Of a stretch of 64,000 bases of DNA, positions 55,401 to 63,398 are shown in pieces. Origin of the DNA: Proteiniclasticum aestuarii (GTDB taxonomy: Bacteria; Bacillota; Clostridia; Clostridiales; Clostridiaceae). Under the pieces are notes generated by a model, which saw only the letters and a list, made by a program, of their open reading frames with translations, was not told where the DNA came from and ran no database searches. Positions within the stretch are counted from its first letter, which is position 1. Each line of letters starts with the position of its first letter. The position numbers were made by a program, and so were the translations under genes. The stretch spans positions 248,001 through 312,000 of the forward strand of contig NZ_JAFNJU010000002.1 of assembly GCF_017368455.1 (NCBI RefSeq). The letters are read 5' to 3'.

Positions 55401-55706
55401 ATGGAAGAATTAAAGAAACTGCTTCTTACAGCCGTCGGCGCTGCAGCCATCAGTGTCGAGAAAATCGACAGTACCGTCACCGAGCTCATCGAAAAGGGAA
55501 AGCTCAGCGTGAAGGAAGGCAAAGAACTCCGGGAAGAACTGGTCCGCAGAAAGAAGGAATCGGAAGAGGATCTGGTGAAGAAGGAAGATCTTAACGGAAT
55601 CATCGATTCTCTGAACCTGGTCAGCAAAAGAGAACTGGAACTTCTGGAGGACAGAGTGGCAAAGCTTGAAGAGCAGATGAAGAGCGTAAGGGATTCCGAC
55701 CTGTAG
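55401..55706 (+). CDS. Phasin-like coiled-coil protein
   Basis: A 101-residue protein resembling small phasin-family or PHA-regulator-like proteins of Firmicutes. A short apolar N-terminal stretch (LLLTAVGAAAISVEKI) is followed by a charged region with GKLSVKEGKELREEL and a C-terminal coiled coil (about residues 72-98, LELLEDRVAKLEEQM). There is no PHA synthase in the window, so the name does not imply polyester storage. GAGGAGG lies 6 bases before the ATG. It precedes the ABC1 kinase by 33 bases, a pairing that recurs in Firmicutes as far as I recall. Confidence 0.75.
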   Translation: MEELKKLLLTAVGAAAISVEKIDSTVTELIEKGKLSVKEGKELREELVRRKKESEEDLVKKEDLNGIIDSLNLVSKRELELLEDRVAKLEEQMKSVRDSDL

Positions 55707-55739
55707 CCGGTGCATTTCTAAATATAAGGTGGTGTTCTG

Positions 55740-57359
55740 ATGGGGGATAATCAAGCCGACTACAGCAGGAAGCGCTTCAGAGAGATTGTAAGGGTCCTAG
55801 CCTCCTACGGCTTCGGCCATATCATTCATGCTAAATTCCGGACGGAAAAAATGAAAAATGATCCAGAGAATCTGAGACTGGTCTTTGAAGAGCTGGGACC
55901 TACCTTTATTAAAATCGGTCAGATTCTCTCCACAAGACCGGATGTGCTCCCCGCAGAATACATCACCGAACTGGCTAAGCTTCAGGACAAAGCCCCTCCT
56001 TTCCCCTATGAAACCGTGAAATCCATCATCGAGGAAGAGCTGGGAAGACCGCTTACTGAGATCTTCTCCTCCCTGACGGAAACACCCATGGCCTGCGCTT
56101 CCGTGGCCCAGGTTCATAGGGCGGTCCTTCTGGACGGAACCCGCGTCATCGTCAAAGTCCAGAGACCCGACATCGAAGACAGACTTCTGGAGGACCTCCA
56201 TATCCTCATACGGATCGTGAAGAAAGCGCCCAACACCCTGCGGGACATTCTCCTGGATCCTGTGGAAGCGCTGGAGGAGATCCTGGAAACCACAAAGATC
56301 GAACTGGACTTCACCAACGAGGTCCACTACATGCTGCGGTTTCAGAAGGAAAACGAGTCCATCCGGTGCATCAGCATTCCCAAGGTGCATCTGAATCTTT
56401 CCACCAAGCGCATCGTGGTGCAGGAAGAGATTGAGGGAATCAAAATCACAGATAAAGAAAAGCTTCTGGAAGAAGGCTATGATGCAGAGGACATCGGCAG
56501 AAAGCTGGTGCTTTCCTATCTCTATCAGCTCTTCAGCAACGGTTTCTTTCACGGAGACCCGCATCCCGGAAATCTCATCATCCACGAGAAAAAGATCTAC
56601 TACATCGATTTCGGCATCATGGGCAGCCTGACCCAGAAAGCAAGAAGGTCCGTGAATGATCTTCTCCAGGCCATGGTGAAGAGAGACATCGGTCAGCTGG
56701 TGAATCTCGTGCTGGATCTGGCCCAGCAGAAAGGCCCTGTGGATAAGAACGTACTCTATGAAGACATCGAGTACATCATCCACTACTACCTGCAGACCAG
56801 CCTCAAGAACATTCAGGTCTCCAGGCTTTTCATGGACCTTTTCGAAGCAGCCCGAAAAAACAATCTGAAGCTGCCCAAGGAATTCACCACCCTTCTGAAG
56901 TCCCTTCTGATCCTGGAAGGCGTCATCAGCGAGATCGCTCCGGATCTCAGCATCATGGAAATCGCCAAGGATTATCTGAAGGAAGATCCCAAGCTTGATC
57001 TGTGGCCTGAATTTTCTCTGGACAGCCTGGCCCTTCACAGCTACAGCCTGGTGAAGGACACACTGAAGATCCCCATCAGCATCCAGACCATACTGGACAA
57101 CTTCATCAGCGGTCGAGGGAAAGTGAAGCTGGACATCGTGAACTTTGACAACCGCTGGGTGGACTTCAACAAAATGATCAACCGCATGGTTTTCGCCCTG
57201 GTCGTATCGGCCATCATCATCGCTTCCGCCCTGATCATCCGCAGCGGAGACGGACCGAACTTCAACGGAATCAGCCTGGTTGGGATGCTGGGCTTCGCAT
57301 TGGCAGGATTTCTGGGCTTATGGCTTCTCATTTCCATCCTGAAATCCGGTAACATCTGA
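55740..57359 (+). CDS. ABC1/AarF/UbiB-family atypical kinase
   Basis: A 539-residue membrane-associated atypical kinase or ATPase. The family signature GPTFIKIGQILSTRPD (KxGQ) is near residue 50, the nucleotide-binding VIVKVQRP near residue 137, the catalytic DPHPGN near residue 280 and the metal-binding DFG near residue 296. Two hydrophobic segments close the C-terminus (about 482-502 and 512-535). UbiB assists quinone synthesis in aerobes, but this organism looks anaerobic and no quinone genes are near, so the role is unknown; isoprenoid-lipid handling is one idea. Confidence 0.9.
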   Translation: MGDNQADYSRKRFREIVRVLASYGFGHIIHAKFRTEKMKNDPENLRLVFEELGPTFIKIGQILSTRPDVLPAEYITELAKLQDKAPPFPYETVKSIIEEELGRPLTEIFSSLTETPMACASVAQVHRAVLLDGTRVIVKVQRPDIEDRLLEDLHILIRIVKKAPNTLRDILLDPVEALEEILETTKIELDFTNEVHYMLRFQKENESIRCISIPKVHLNLSTKRIVVQEEIEGIKITDKEKLLEEGYDAEDIGRKLVLSYLYQLFSNGFFHGDPHPGNLIIHEKKIYYIDFGIMGSLTQKARRSVNDLLQAMVKRDIGQLVNLVLDLAQQKGPVDKNVLYEDIEYIIHYYLQTSLKNIQVSRLFMDLFEAARKNNLKLPKEFTTLLKSLLILEGVISEIAPDLSIMEIAKDYLKEDPKLDLWPEFSLDSLALHSYSLVKDTLKIPISIQTILDNFISGRGKVKLDIVNFDNRWVDFNKMINRMVFALVVSAIIIASALIIRSGDGPNFNGISLVGMLGFALAGFLGLWLLISILKSGNI

Positions 57360-57400
57360 CCCATCTCATCTATTTTTTCAGGTAGTTTCAACAGGAAGAA

Positions 57401-57453
57401 AGACACCCCTTCTGTGCTGTCATGAAATCTGACATGCACCTTAAGGGGTGTCT
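57401..57453. terminator. Bidirectional terminator between the ABC1 kinase and HTH-TPR genes
   Basis: An 11-base-pair stem (57401-57411 with 57443-57453) encloses a second GTGC-TGTCA/TGACA-GCAC hairpin. T-rich sequence follows on both strands. Confidence 0.8.
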
Positions 57454-57487
57454 TCTGTTCTTCTAAGATGAATCCTTACATTCTATA

Positions 57488-58741
57488 CTAGATATGACCT
57501 TCCGTCTGAATACTCATGGTGAAGTATCGGATGGAATCCTCTTTCTTCCCCATCTTGTAGTAGACCTTGGCCAGATCCTTATATCGTTTGGCCAGTTCTC
57601 TTGTTTTCCCTTTTTTGATGAGCATATCCAGAGACACACTCAGATAGGTCTCCGCCATATCGTAGTTTCCGTTTTCCGCAAGGAGCCTGCCTTTGAAGTA
57701 ATAGGCTTTCTCCACAGCATCGGGATGCTGGTTTTCGATGGCTGCATTGACCACCATATCCACATATTTGGATGCTTCCTTGTAATGGCCTTCCTCCACG
57801 AATCGGGTCATGGCATCCAGAAGGAGCGTCACATTATCCGACAGGGATTCCTGGGGGAAGATTTTCGCCGCTTCCGCCATCTCCCTGTAGGAGCCTTCCA
57901 CATCACCGCTGTTTAAAAGCTTCACTGCCAGAAAATACTTGGCTTTGGCATGCATTTCAGGGTAATTCTTCAGATACTCACTGATCTTGTCGTAGTTCTC
58001 CTTGCCGTCTTCAGCCGTGCTGATCAGGCAGTACTGCAGATGGATCTGTCCTTTGATTCTGTCGTTCTCCGTGATCTCCAGCAGTTCATCCACAAAGGGA
58101 AGATACTTCTTCGCTTCCTCATACTTTTCCATGTATACAAGACAGGCCACTGTCATATAGGGAATCAGCAGTCTATCTTCCTTTGTGATGGAATCGGGAA
58201 GCGTATAGTAGTTGCTCATGAGGAAGTTCAGAAACACCATGGCATTCTCATATTCTGCCGTCGCATGGAGATACTTCGCCATGGTCATGCAGTAGAGATA
58301 CTGCGTCTCGGCATTGACGATGTTGATATAGGTTCTGTAGAGATGGGAGATCTCCACATTCAGCTCTTCAATCTTGCCCTTTTCGATGTAGTGATTGATC
58401 AGCTGGATTCTCGCCTGAAAGGTCTGCATCACAAGACCATTCTGCTCCGTCACCTCAATCAGCCCTTTGATCTCCTTTGCATAGTTCTTGGAGAACATAT
58501 TCTCTGAGAGTTTCTTCAGCTCATCATTCACTTCCTGGATGATGTCTTTCTTGAGGCTTTCCTTTTCGATGCCCAGTCTTTTGGCCACCAGGTCCAGCAC
58601 CCACTCTTCCGCTGTCACCTTGTCGTTCTCGATGGTGGACATCTTCGATACGGAGATTTCCGAACCGCAGAGGGCTTTCAGTGTCATGCCTTTCTGTATA
58701 CGAGCTCTTCGTATTTTTTCACCAGTACTCAGTATTTCCAT
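57488..58741 (-). CDS. HTH-TPR transcriptional regulator (RRNPP-like), second of a tandem pair
   Basis: A 417-residue protein with an N-terminal XRE-type helix-turn-helix (about residues 5-62, GEKIRRARIQKGMTLKALC and SVSKMSTIEND) followed by about eight tetratricopeptide-like helix pairs to the C-terminus. This layout is that of RRNPP regulators, which bind short peptides in the TPR groove; peptide control here is only inference. Its ATG overlaps the TAA stop of the preceding paralogue by one base. The two share the start MEVLS/MEILS and overall length, so they arose by duplication. Confidence 0.85.
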   Translation of the reverse strand: MEILSTGEKIRRARIQKGMTLKALCGSEISVSKMSTIENDKVTAEEWVLDLVAKRLGIEKESLKKDIIQEVNDELKKLSENMFSKNYAKEIKGLIEVTEQNGLVMQTFQARIQLINHYIEKGKIEELNVEISHLYRTYINIVNAETQYLYCMTMAKYLHATAEYENAMVFLNFLMSNYYTLPDSITKEDRLLIPYMTVACLVYMEKYEEAKKYLPFVDELLEITENDRIKGQIHLQYCLISTAEDGKENYDKISEYLKNYPEMHAKAKYFLAVKLLNSGDVEGSYREMAEAAKIFPQESLSDNVTLLLDAMTRFVEEGHYKEASKYVDMVVNAAIENQHPDAVEKAYYFKGRLLAENGNYDMAETYLSVSLDMLIKKGKTRELAKRYKDLAKVYYKMGKKEDSIRYFTMSIQTEGHI

Positions 58742-60036
58742 TACTTGTCACCACCCTCTTGGAGCATAATATTCATGGATTTCTCAAGCAGCTTATAGGA
58801 ATCCACGTTCTTTCCTTTTTCCAGATAGAATTTTGCCATGAGAAGCATGATCTTGGACTCTTCCTCTTTCAGCTTCTTCTCTCTGGCTATATTGAGCGCC
58901 AGGATGAGATTATTCACCGCACCGCGCATATTTTTAAACAGGGATTCCACTTTTGATTTCACAAGATACAGTTTGATGTTTCCAAGGAAATCTTCTTCCA
59001 GTATCATACGGTCCAGAAGGTTCAGCGTCTCATAGGCATCTTCTTCTCTCTTCAGGTGTCCATAGCACTCCGCCAGGTGGAGATTCACTTCCTTCAGCAT
59101 CTCCTGATTCCTGTTGTAAAGGACTTCGGATTTTCTGAAGTGGATCACCGCTTCCTCGTACCGTTCAAAATCCTCGTAGAGCTTACCCAGGGTCATCTCG
59201 ATCTCAGCCATTTCCGACTCTTCTCCACAGGTTCTGAAAATCTGCAGAGACATCTTCGCATATTTGGATGCCTCTTCGAAATTGCCTTCCATCTCATTCT
59301 TCTCCGCAAGTCTTGTGAGGAACTTCCCGTAGGATCTCTTATCCGACATGATTTCGAACTTCTCATTGGACTTTGCCGTATACTCCTTGCTCTTCTCCAG
59401 GTTTCCTACTTTCTTGTAGGCCACAGCCAGATAGAAGTAGACCTTGGCCAGCATGATTTCATCGGTGAGGATGCCTTCCACAAAGAGCGCTTCAGATTTA
59501 TGGAAATAGCTGATGGCCATAGGCAGAGATTCCTGATCCATGCAGGTCTTGGCCACAAGCATGAAGTTGTCGATGTAAGATCCTTTATAGTTGTGGGTGG
59601 AGTAGATCACATTGCACTGGAATAGATAGTCGAAAGCCTTCGTAAAGTTCCTTCTGCTGATTTCAAGCATGCCTTTCAGATAAAGGTTCTTCGCTTTAGG
59701 CAGAATCAGATTATACTGATTGATGTAATGATCGCCCTTTTCTATGTACTTGGACGCTTTTTCAAATTCTCCGATCTCAATGCTGATTTCAGCCATCTCA
59801 CTGAAGTATTCGCAGATGCGGTCTGCCTGGGTGTTCTCGGATTCCATGAAATACTCCACTGAAATATCCAGTGTTTCCGCCAGATAATCCAGAAGATCCA
59901 TCGAAGGATTGGATTTGCTGGATTCCACAAGACTGATCTGTCCAGGAGTTACTCGATTCCCTGCCACATCTTTCAGCGTCATGTTTAATTCTTTTCGTCT
60001 TTTTTTGACCTTTTCGCCTAATGATAATACTTCCAT
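58741..60036 (-). CDS. HTH-TPR transcriptional regulator (RRNPP-like), first of a tandem pair
   Basis: A 431-residue paralogue of the next gene. The helix-turn-helix (about residues 5-62) reads GEKVKKRRKELNMTLKDVA and PGQISLVESSKSNPSMDLL, and the rest is TPR-like with repeated A-x3-Y/F-x-KA patterns such as FEKASKYIEKGDHY and FEEASKYAKMSL. AGGAGAGAGG precedes the ATG. A TATAAT -10 element and an 11-base direct repeat over the -35 region lie upstream. No short secreted-peptide gene was found next to either paralogue, which leaves the ligand open. Confidence 0.85.
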   Translation of the reverse strand: MEVLSLGEKVKKRRKELNMTLKDVAGNRVTPGQISLVESSKSNPSMDLLDYLAETLDISVEYFMESENTQADRICEYFSEMAEISIEIGEFEKASKYIEKGDHYINQYNLILPKAKNLYLKGMLEISRRNFTKAFDYLFQCNVIYSTHNYKGSYIDNFMLVAKTCMDQESLPMAISYFHKSEALFVEGILTDEIMLAKVYFYLAVAYKKVGNLEKSKEYTAKSNEKFEIMSDKRSYGKFLTRLAEKNEMEGNFEEASKYAKMSLQIFRTCGEESEMAEIEMTLGKLYEDFERYEEAVIHFRKSEVLYNRNQEMLKEVNLHLAECYGHLKREEDAYETLNLLDRMILEEDFLGNIKLYLVKSKVESLFKNMRGAVNNLILALNIAREKKLKEEESKIMLLMAKFYLEKGKNVDSYKLLEKSMNIMLQEGGDK

Positions 60037-60227
60037 AAACCTCTCTCCTAAAGCATAATTAACATTTTTATTATAGCATATAATGTAGCTAGAATAACTC
60101 TAGAATAGACTTTTCTGACAGATTTTTTAGAGATTTCTACAGCAAACATGAGTAACAGTTAAGAAATCACCTGAAAAACTCCAGTCTTAAAATATCAATT
60201 ATTTATAAAAGAGACCCTTGAAACAGC
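60037..60227. other. Gene-free AT-rich region with the HTH-TPR promoter
   Basis: This is most of a 308-base stretch without a gene. On the minus strand TATAAT is at 60070-60075. The octamer CTAGAATA occurs on the plus strand at 60089-60096 and 60100-60107, an 11-base direct repeat that covers the -35 position. From 60112 to 60227 the sequence is AT-rich and I see no reading frame longer than about a dozen codons. Confidence 0.5.
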
Positions 60228-60267
60228 GAAAAGAGAAGACTACTCAGTCCTTCCGAGCACCTTCTCT
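60228..60267 (-). terminator. Terminator of the RNase H gene
   Basis: The stem AGAGAAG/CTTCTCT (60232-60238 with 60261-60267) is followed by TTTT on the minus strand. A second hairpin with AGGAACTT/AAGTTCCT near 60310-60335 lies between it and the stop codon. Confidence 0.7.
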
Positions 60268-60344
60268 CTCTGTGTATGCATATATTTTTCTGTGAAATCT
60301 TTAATTTACAGGAACTTATGAATGCAAGTTCCTGAAGAAGACCC

Positions 60345-60995
60345 TCACTTCAGGAAAGCTTCCTTGGCCAGCTCATCGGCCCGGTCATTATACCGGTCTC
60401 CACTATGGCCTTTCACTTTACGGAACTTCACATTCAGATCCTTCTTCATGGACTGATAGAATTCATGGTATCCACGGGTCAGATCGTTGTTTCTCTTCCA
60501 GGTGCCCAGAGCCCAGCTTTCGATCCCCTGATAATCAAAGTACAGCACGAGATTTCTGTAGCCCTTTTCTCTGGCGTAGGTCATGGCTTTCATGGCCCCA
60601 AGGACTTCTCCCGCCACATTTCTCATGGAGCTGTACTCTCCTTTCAGCGCTTCACATTCCGAATAGACCTCTTCTCCCTTATGGACCACCACCAGTCCAT
60701 AAGCATATCTTTTTGTGGACAGTTCATAGCTTCCATCCACATAGATGATCACCTGGTCCTCCTGATGCGCTTCCTTGTGCTCTGCACGCACGTCTTCTTC
60801 CTTTTTCACTTCTTTCTTCTCCCCAGGAAGATCTTCTCCATGCAGCTGTATGAAGGAAAGGGCTTCTTCTCTTGTGGGAAAGCTCTTGTATCGGACGCCT
60901 TTTGCGCCTGTCACTTCCTTCCTGCACTGATCCCAGGTCTCAAGAATCATCGGTTTTTTTGAGTGCCCGTCCAGCACCGCATAAAATTTACCCAA
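60345..60995 (-). CDS. rnhA: RNase H with N-terminal viroplasmin-type domain
   Basis: A 216-residue enzyme that degrades RNA in RNA-DNA hybrids. The N-terminal viroplasmin/RNase H N-terminal domain (about residues 3-50, KFYAVLDG then YKSFPTREEALSFI) binds hybrids. After a charged linker, the RNase H domain (about 75-215) shows the carboxylates in IYVDGSY, the glutamate in AGEVLGA, the aspartate in LYFDYQG and the late segment KVKGHSGDRYNDRADELA. The start is TTG with AAGGAG 5 bases upstream. This form is closer to eukaryotic RNase H1 in layout than to E. coli RnhA. Confidence 0.92.
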   Translation of the reverse strand: MGKFYAVLDGHSKKPMILETWDQCRKEVTGAKGVRYKSFPTREEALSFIQLHGEDLPGEKKEVKKEEDVRAEHKEAHQEDQVIIYVDGSYELSTKRYAYGLVVVHKGEEVYSECEALKGEYSSMRNVAGEVLGAMKAMTYAREKGYRNLVLYFDYQGIESWALGTWKRNNDLTRGYHEFYQSMKKDLNVKFRKVKGHSGDRYNDRADELAKEAFLK

Positions 60996-61010
60996 ACTAA
61001 ACTCCTTACA

Positions 61011-61034
61011 AAAAGGAGCTTTTACGCTCCTTTT
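61011..61034 (-). terminator. Terminator of the DUF1232 gene
   Basis: A 9-base-pair stem AAAAGGAGC/GCTCCTTTT (61011-61019 with 61026-61034) works in the minus direction with a T tract of the stem and following base. It could also act on the plus strand. Confidence 0.75.
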
Positions 61035-61113
61035 CTCTTTTCTTTTCTTCTTATTTCATATCATGGTTCTGCCGGTCTTTCTCCGGCCGAACTTCCCCTG
61101 TCATCTGGCCCTG

Positions 61114-62208
61114 CTATTTCAGAGCCGGCTCGAAGATGGGGTCCAGGTCCACTGGTTTCACTTCCTCATCGGGGATCAGGTAGGCTTCATCGGACAGATA
61201 GGATTTTCTTCTCTTCTCCAGATTCTCATCAATGAGGCCATAGACCTGATTCAGTGTCTTGGCCGGCGTGAAGTTTACGATCTTCTGGATGTTGTCCTGT
61301 ACCAGCTTCAATGTGGCCAGCTCTCCCTGCCAGTGCTGCACGAGAATGGGCACCGGAATCTTATTGAGAATATAGCTGGAACCGAAGAACAGAATGGCCA
61401 GATCGTCCATCTTTCCGAGAACAGGAACCTTGCTTGGTATGATATCGGCAGGAACCAGAGGATAGCCGAAGGTGAAGGCGATCAGAACCTTGTCTCTTTT
61501 CGCCACCCGCTTATCCTTCATGAGCCGTAGGGCCAGAGCATACATATCCGGCAGGATGAAGGCATATTTCGCCAGATTCTTCTTATCGTAGGGCACCTTC
61601 TCCAGAATCTTGTATCGGAAATCCGTATAGGAATCTTCCGTACGGTCCAGGAGGCCCAGCTTTCTGTTGAACTCGGCGAGCTTTCTTTCCTCTTCTTCTC
61701 TCTTCAGTCTTTCTTCTTCTTCCTGATCCTTGCCGGCTTCCTCCTGCATGGCATCAATGTCGGCTTCAATGCCTTTTAGCCTCAGGGATAAAATACCGTT
61801 CTCCATGAGGAAATGCTCCACTTCCAGGTGCACATGGGGCACCTGCTGAAGCGCTTCGTCGATATTCACGGACAAGGCCTTGTTTTCATAGGTGAGGCCC
61901 ATTTCGGAAGCTTTCTTGGCTGCCGTCTTGGAGGCGATGTTCAGAATGAATTTGGGTATCCCCACCTTCAGCACTTTGATGCGCTCGATCTTCAAGGTCA
62001 GAATGTTATTGAACACACTGAGGATTCTCACCTTGGCCAGGAAGGGAATATTGATGATCTTCTTGAAGCTGCCCTCGATCTGGATGAAATTATCTTCCAG
62101 TTTCACGTCTTTGAATGTAAGTTCCGGCACTTTGGTTTCCACCAGAGTTTTCAGATCATACATGATGTCTTCCGCACTTAACGTTGTGGTAACAGATGTC
62201 ACTCTCAT
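61114..62208 (-). CDS. Large DUF1232 (YkvA-like) protein
   Basis: A 364-residue protein. The N-terminal part (about 1-150) alternates beta strands such as FIQIEGSFKKIINIPFLAKV and is unrecognised. A Glu/Lys/Arg-rich helical segment (about 155-190, EEAGKDQEEEERLKREEEER) follows. The C-terminal part contains the DUF1232 motif with PLVPADIIPSKVPVLGKMDDLAIL near residue 275, usually a hairpin of two membrane segments. Plain YkvA proteins are about 100 residues, so this is an extended form. The ATG at 62208 has AAAGGAG 8 bases upstream; an upstream extension has no site. Function unknown. Confidence 0.82.
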   Translation of the reverse strand: MRVTSVTTTLSAEDIMYDLKTLVETKVPELTFKDVKLEDNFIQIEGSFKKIINIPFLAKVRILSVFNNILTLKIERIKVLKVGIPKFILNIASKTAAKKASEMGLTYENKALSVNIDEALQQVPHVHLEVEHFLMENGILSLRLKGIEADIDAMQEEAGKDQEEEERLKREEEERKLAEFNRKLGLLDRTEDSYTDFRYKILEKVPYDKKNLAKYAFILPDMYALALRLMKDKRVAKRDKVLIAFTFGYPLVPADIIPSKVPVLGKMDDLAILFFGSSYILNKIPVPILVQHWQGELATLKLVQDNIQKIVNFTPAKTLNQVYGLIDENLEKRRKSYLSDEAYLIPDEEVKPVDLDPIFEPALK

Positions 62209-62340
62209 AAATTTATCTCCTTTCAATGATTCTTGAAAGCTATTACGCATAATATATAACATTATTATAGCAAGTTCTTTCTTCCTTATGAGGAACTCTT
62301 TGAAATATTTCAATTAACTTAACATTTCACAGCCCCGTCT

Positions 62341-63303
62341 TCATCCTTTTTCCCTGAACCCTGAAGTGAAGAGAAGAATCCCAAGCGTCACGGCAATGCC
62401 TCCCAGAAGACCCCCGATGTGACCGAAGTTGTCGATGTTGCTGGAGGTGAATCCCGAGAAGAGATTGATGGCCAGAACGATGAGGATTCTGGAAAACATG
62501 GATTTCATGGATTTCTTCCTGCCGAAGAGGGTGATGACCAGGATGGCGCCCAGAAGACCGAATATGGCGCCGGATGCCCCCACCGCCACATTGGGCGTAT
62601 AGAGATAGCTGAGAAGCCCCCCTGTCACGGCGGAAAAAGAGTAGATCCCAAGCATCTTCCATTTTCCCATGAACTCCTCCACGATCCTGCCCAGGGCGAA
62701 CAGGGCATACATGTTGAAGAGCACATGCATGAAATCCGCATGAAGGAAAGCGGACGTGAAGAGTCTGTAGTACTGTCCGGCCTGAATGAGCTCATTGACC
62801 TTGGCGCCGTATCGGATCAGCACAAAGATATCGATGTCCAGCCCTCCTGATTTTATGGCCGTGAAGGTATAGATCAGAATATTCAGGACCATGAGGGTGA
62901 AGGTCACCGCCATGGACCGGAGTGTCATCTTCTGGTTCACCACCGCTTTTCGAGACAGCACCGATCTTGTGACATCGTCATGCCCGAAGAACTTTCCTTC
63001 CTCATCCACATAGACCTCGGAATAGTTCGGAAGCTTCTCCTTCAGGGGTGCGGGATGTCCCCCCGTGAAGACGATATTCACCACATAAGCCGGGATGCTG
63101 TTCATCCTTGCATGATTCATGAACGCCAGAAGATTTTCATCTTCCTTCCCAAGGGTGGAAAAGATCACGGCTAAAAACCCATTCTTGATGGGTGTATACA
63201 GGTAGAAGTTCAGGTCCTCTTCAATGGAATGAAACTCTTCCAGAAAAAAACCTTTCTCATCGATGAGAAGATCCATGGTCTCCCGAATCACTTTGTTTAT
63301 CAT
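62341..63303 (-). CDS. Rhomboid-family intramembrane serine protease with N-terminal cytosolic domain
   Basis: A 320-residue protein. The first 140 residues are soluble and of unknown fold. About six membrane segments follow. The catalytic serine is in GASGAIFGLLGA near residue 258 and the histidine in NFGHIGGLLGG near residue 302. The HADFMHVLFNMYALF segment near residue 207 is the typical rhomboid oxyanion-side motif. Substrates are unknown. The ATG at 63303 with GGGAGG 5 bases upstream is preferred over a GTG five codons earlier. The layout resembles B. subtilis GluP without its TPR tail. Confidence 0.92.
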   Translation of the reverse strand: MINKVIRETMDLLIDEKGFFLEEFHSIEEDLNFYLYTPIKNGFLAVIFSTLGKEDENLLAFMNHARMNSIPAYVVNIVFTGGHPAPLKEKLPNYSEVYVDEEGKFFGHDDVTRSVLSRKAVVNQKMTLRSMAVTFTLMVLNILIYTFTAIKSGGLDIDIFVLIRYGAKVNELIQAGQYYRLFTSAFLHADFMHVLFNMYALFALGRIVEEFMGKWKMLGIYSFSAVTGGLLSYLYTPNVAVGASGAIFGLLGAILVITLFGRKKSMKSMFSRILIVLAINLFSGFTSSNIDNFGHIGGLLGGIAVTLGILLFTSGFREKG

Positions 63304-63365
63304 AGCCGCCTCCCGCACTGGTAACTTACTCTGATTTTACCCTAAAAATTGGAACTAGGAAAGAA

Positions 63366-63388
63366 GAAGACCCTCTAAAAGGGCCTTC
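63366..63388 (-). terminator. Terminator of the oligoendopeptidase gene
   Basis: The stem GAAGACCCT/AGGGCCTTC (63366-63374 with 63380-63388) is followed by TTCTTTCC on the minus strand, 10 bases after the stop codon. Confidence 0.8.
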
Positions 63389-63398
63389 TCCGTATCTT

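Noticed and set aside
55797..57038. A 413-codon frame opposite the ABC1 kinase
   Set aside because: Antisense to a gene with all family motifs; no start signal and composition rich in His, Leu and Phe typical of shadow frames.
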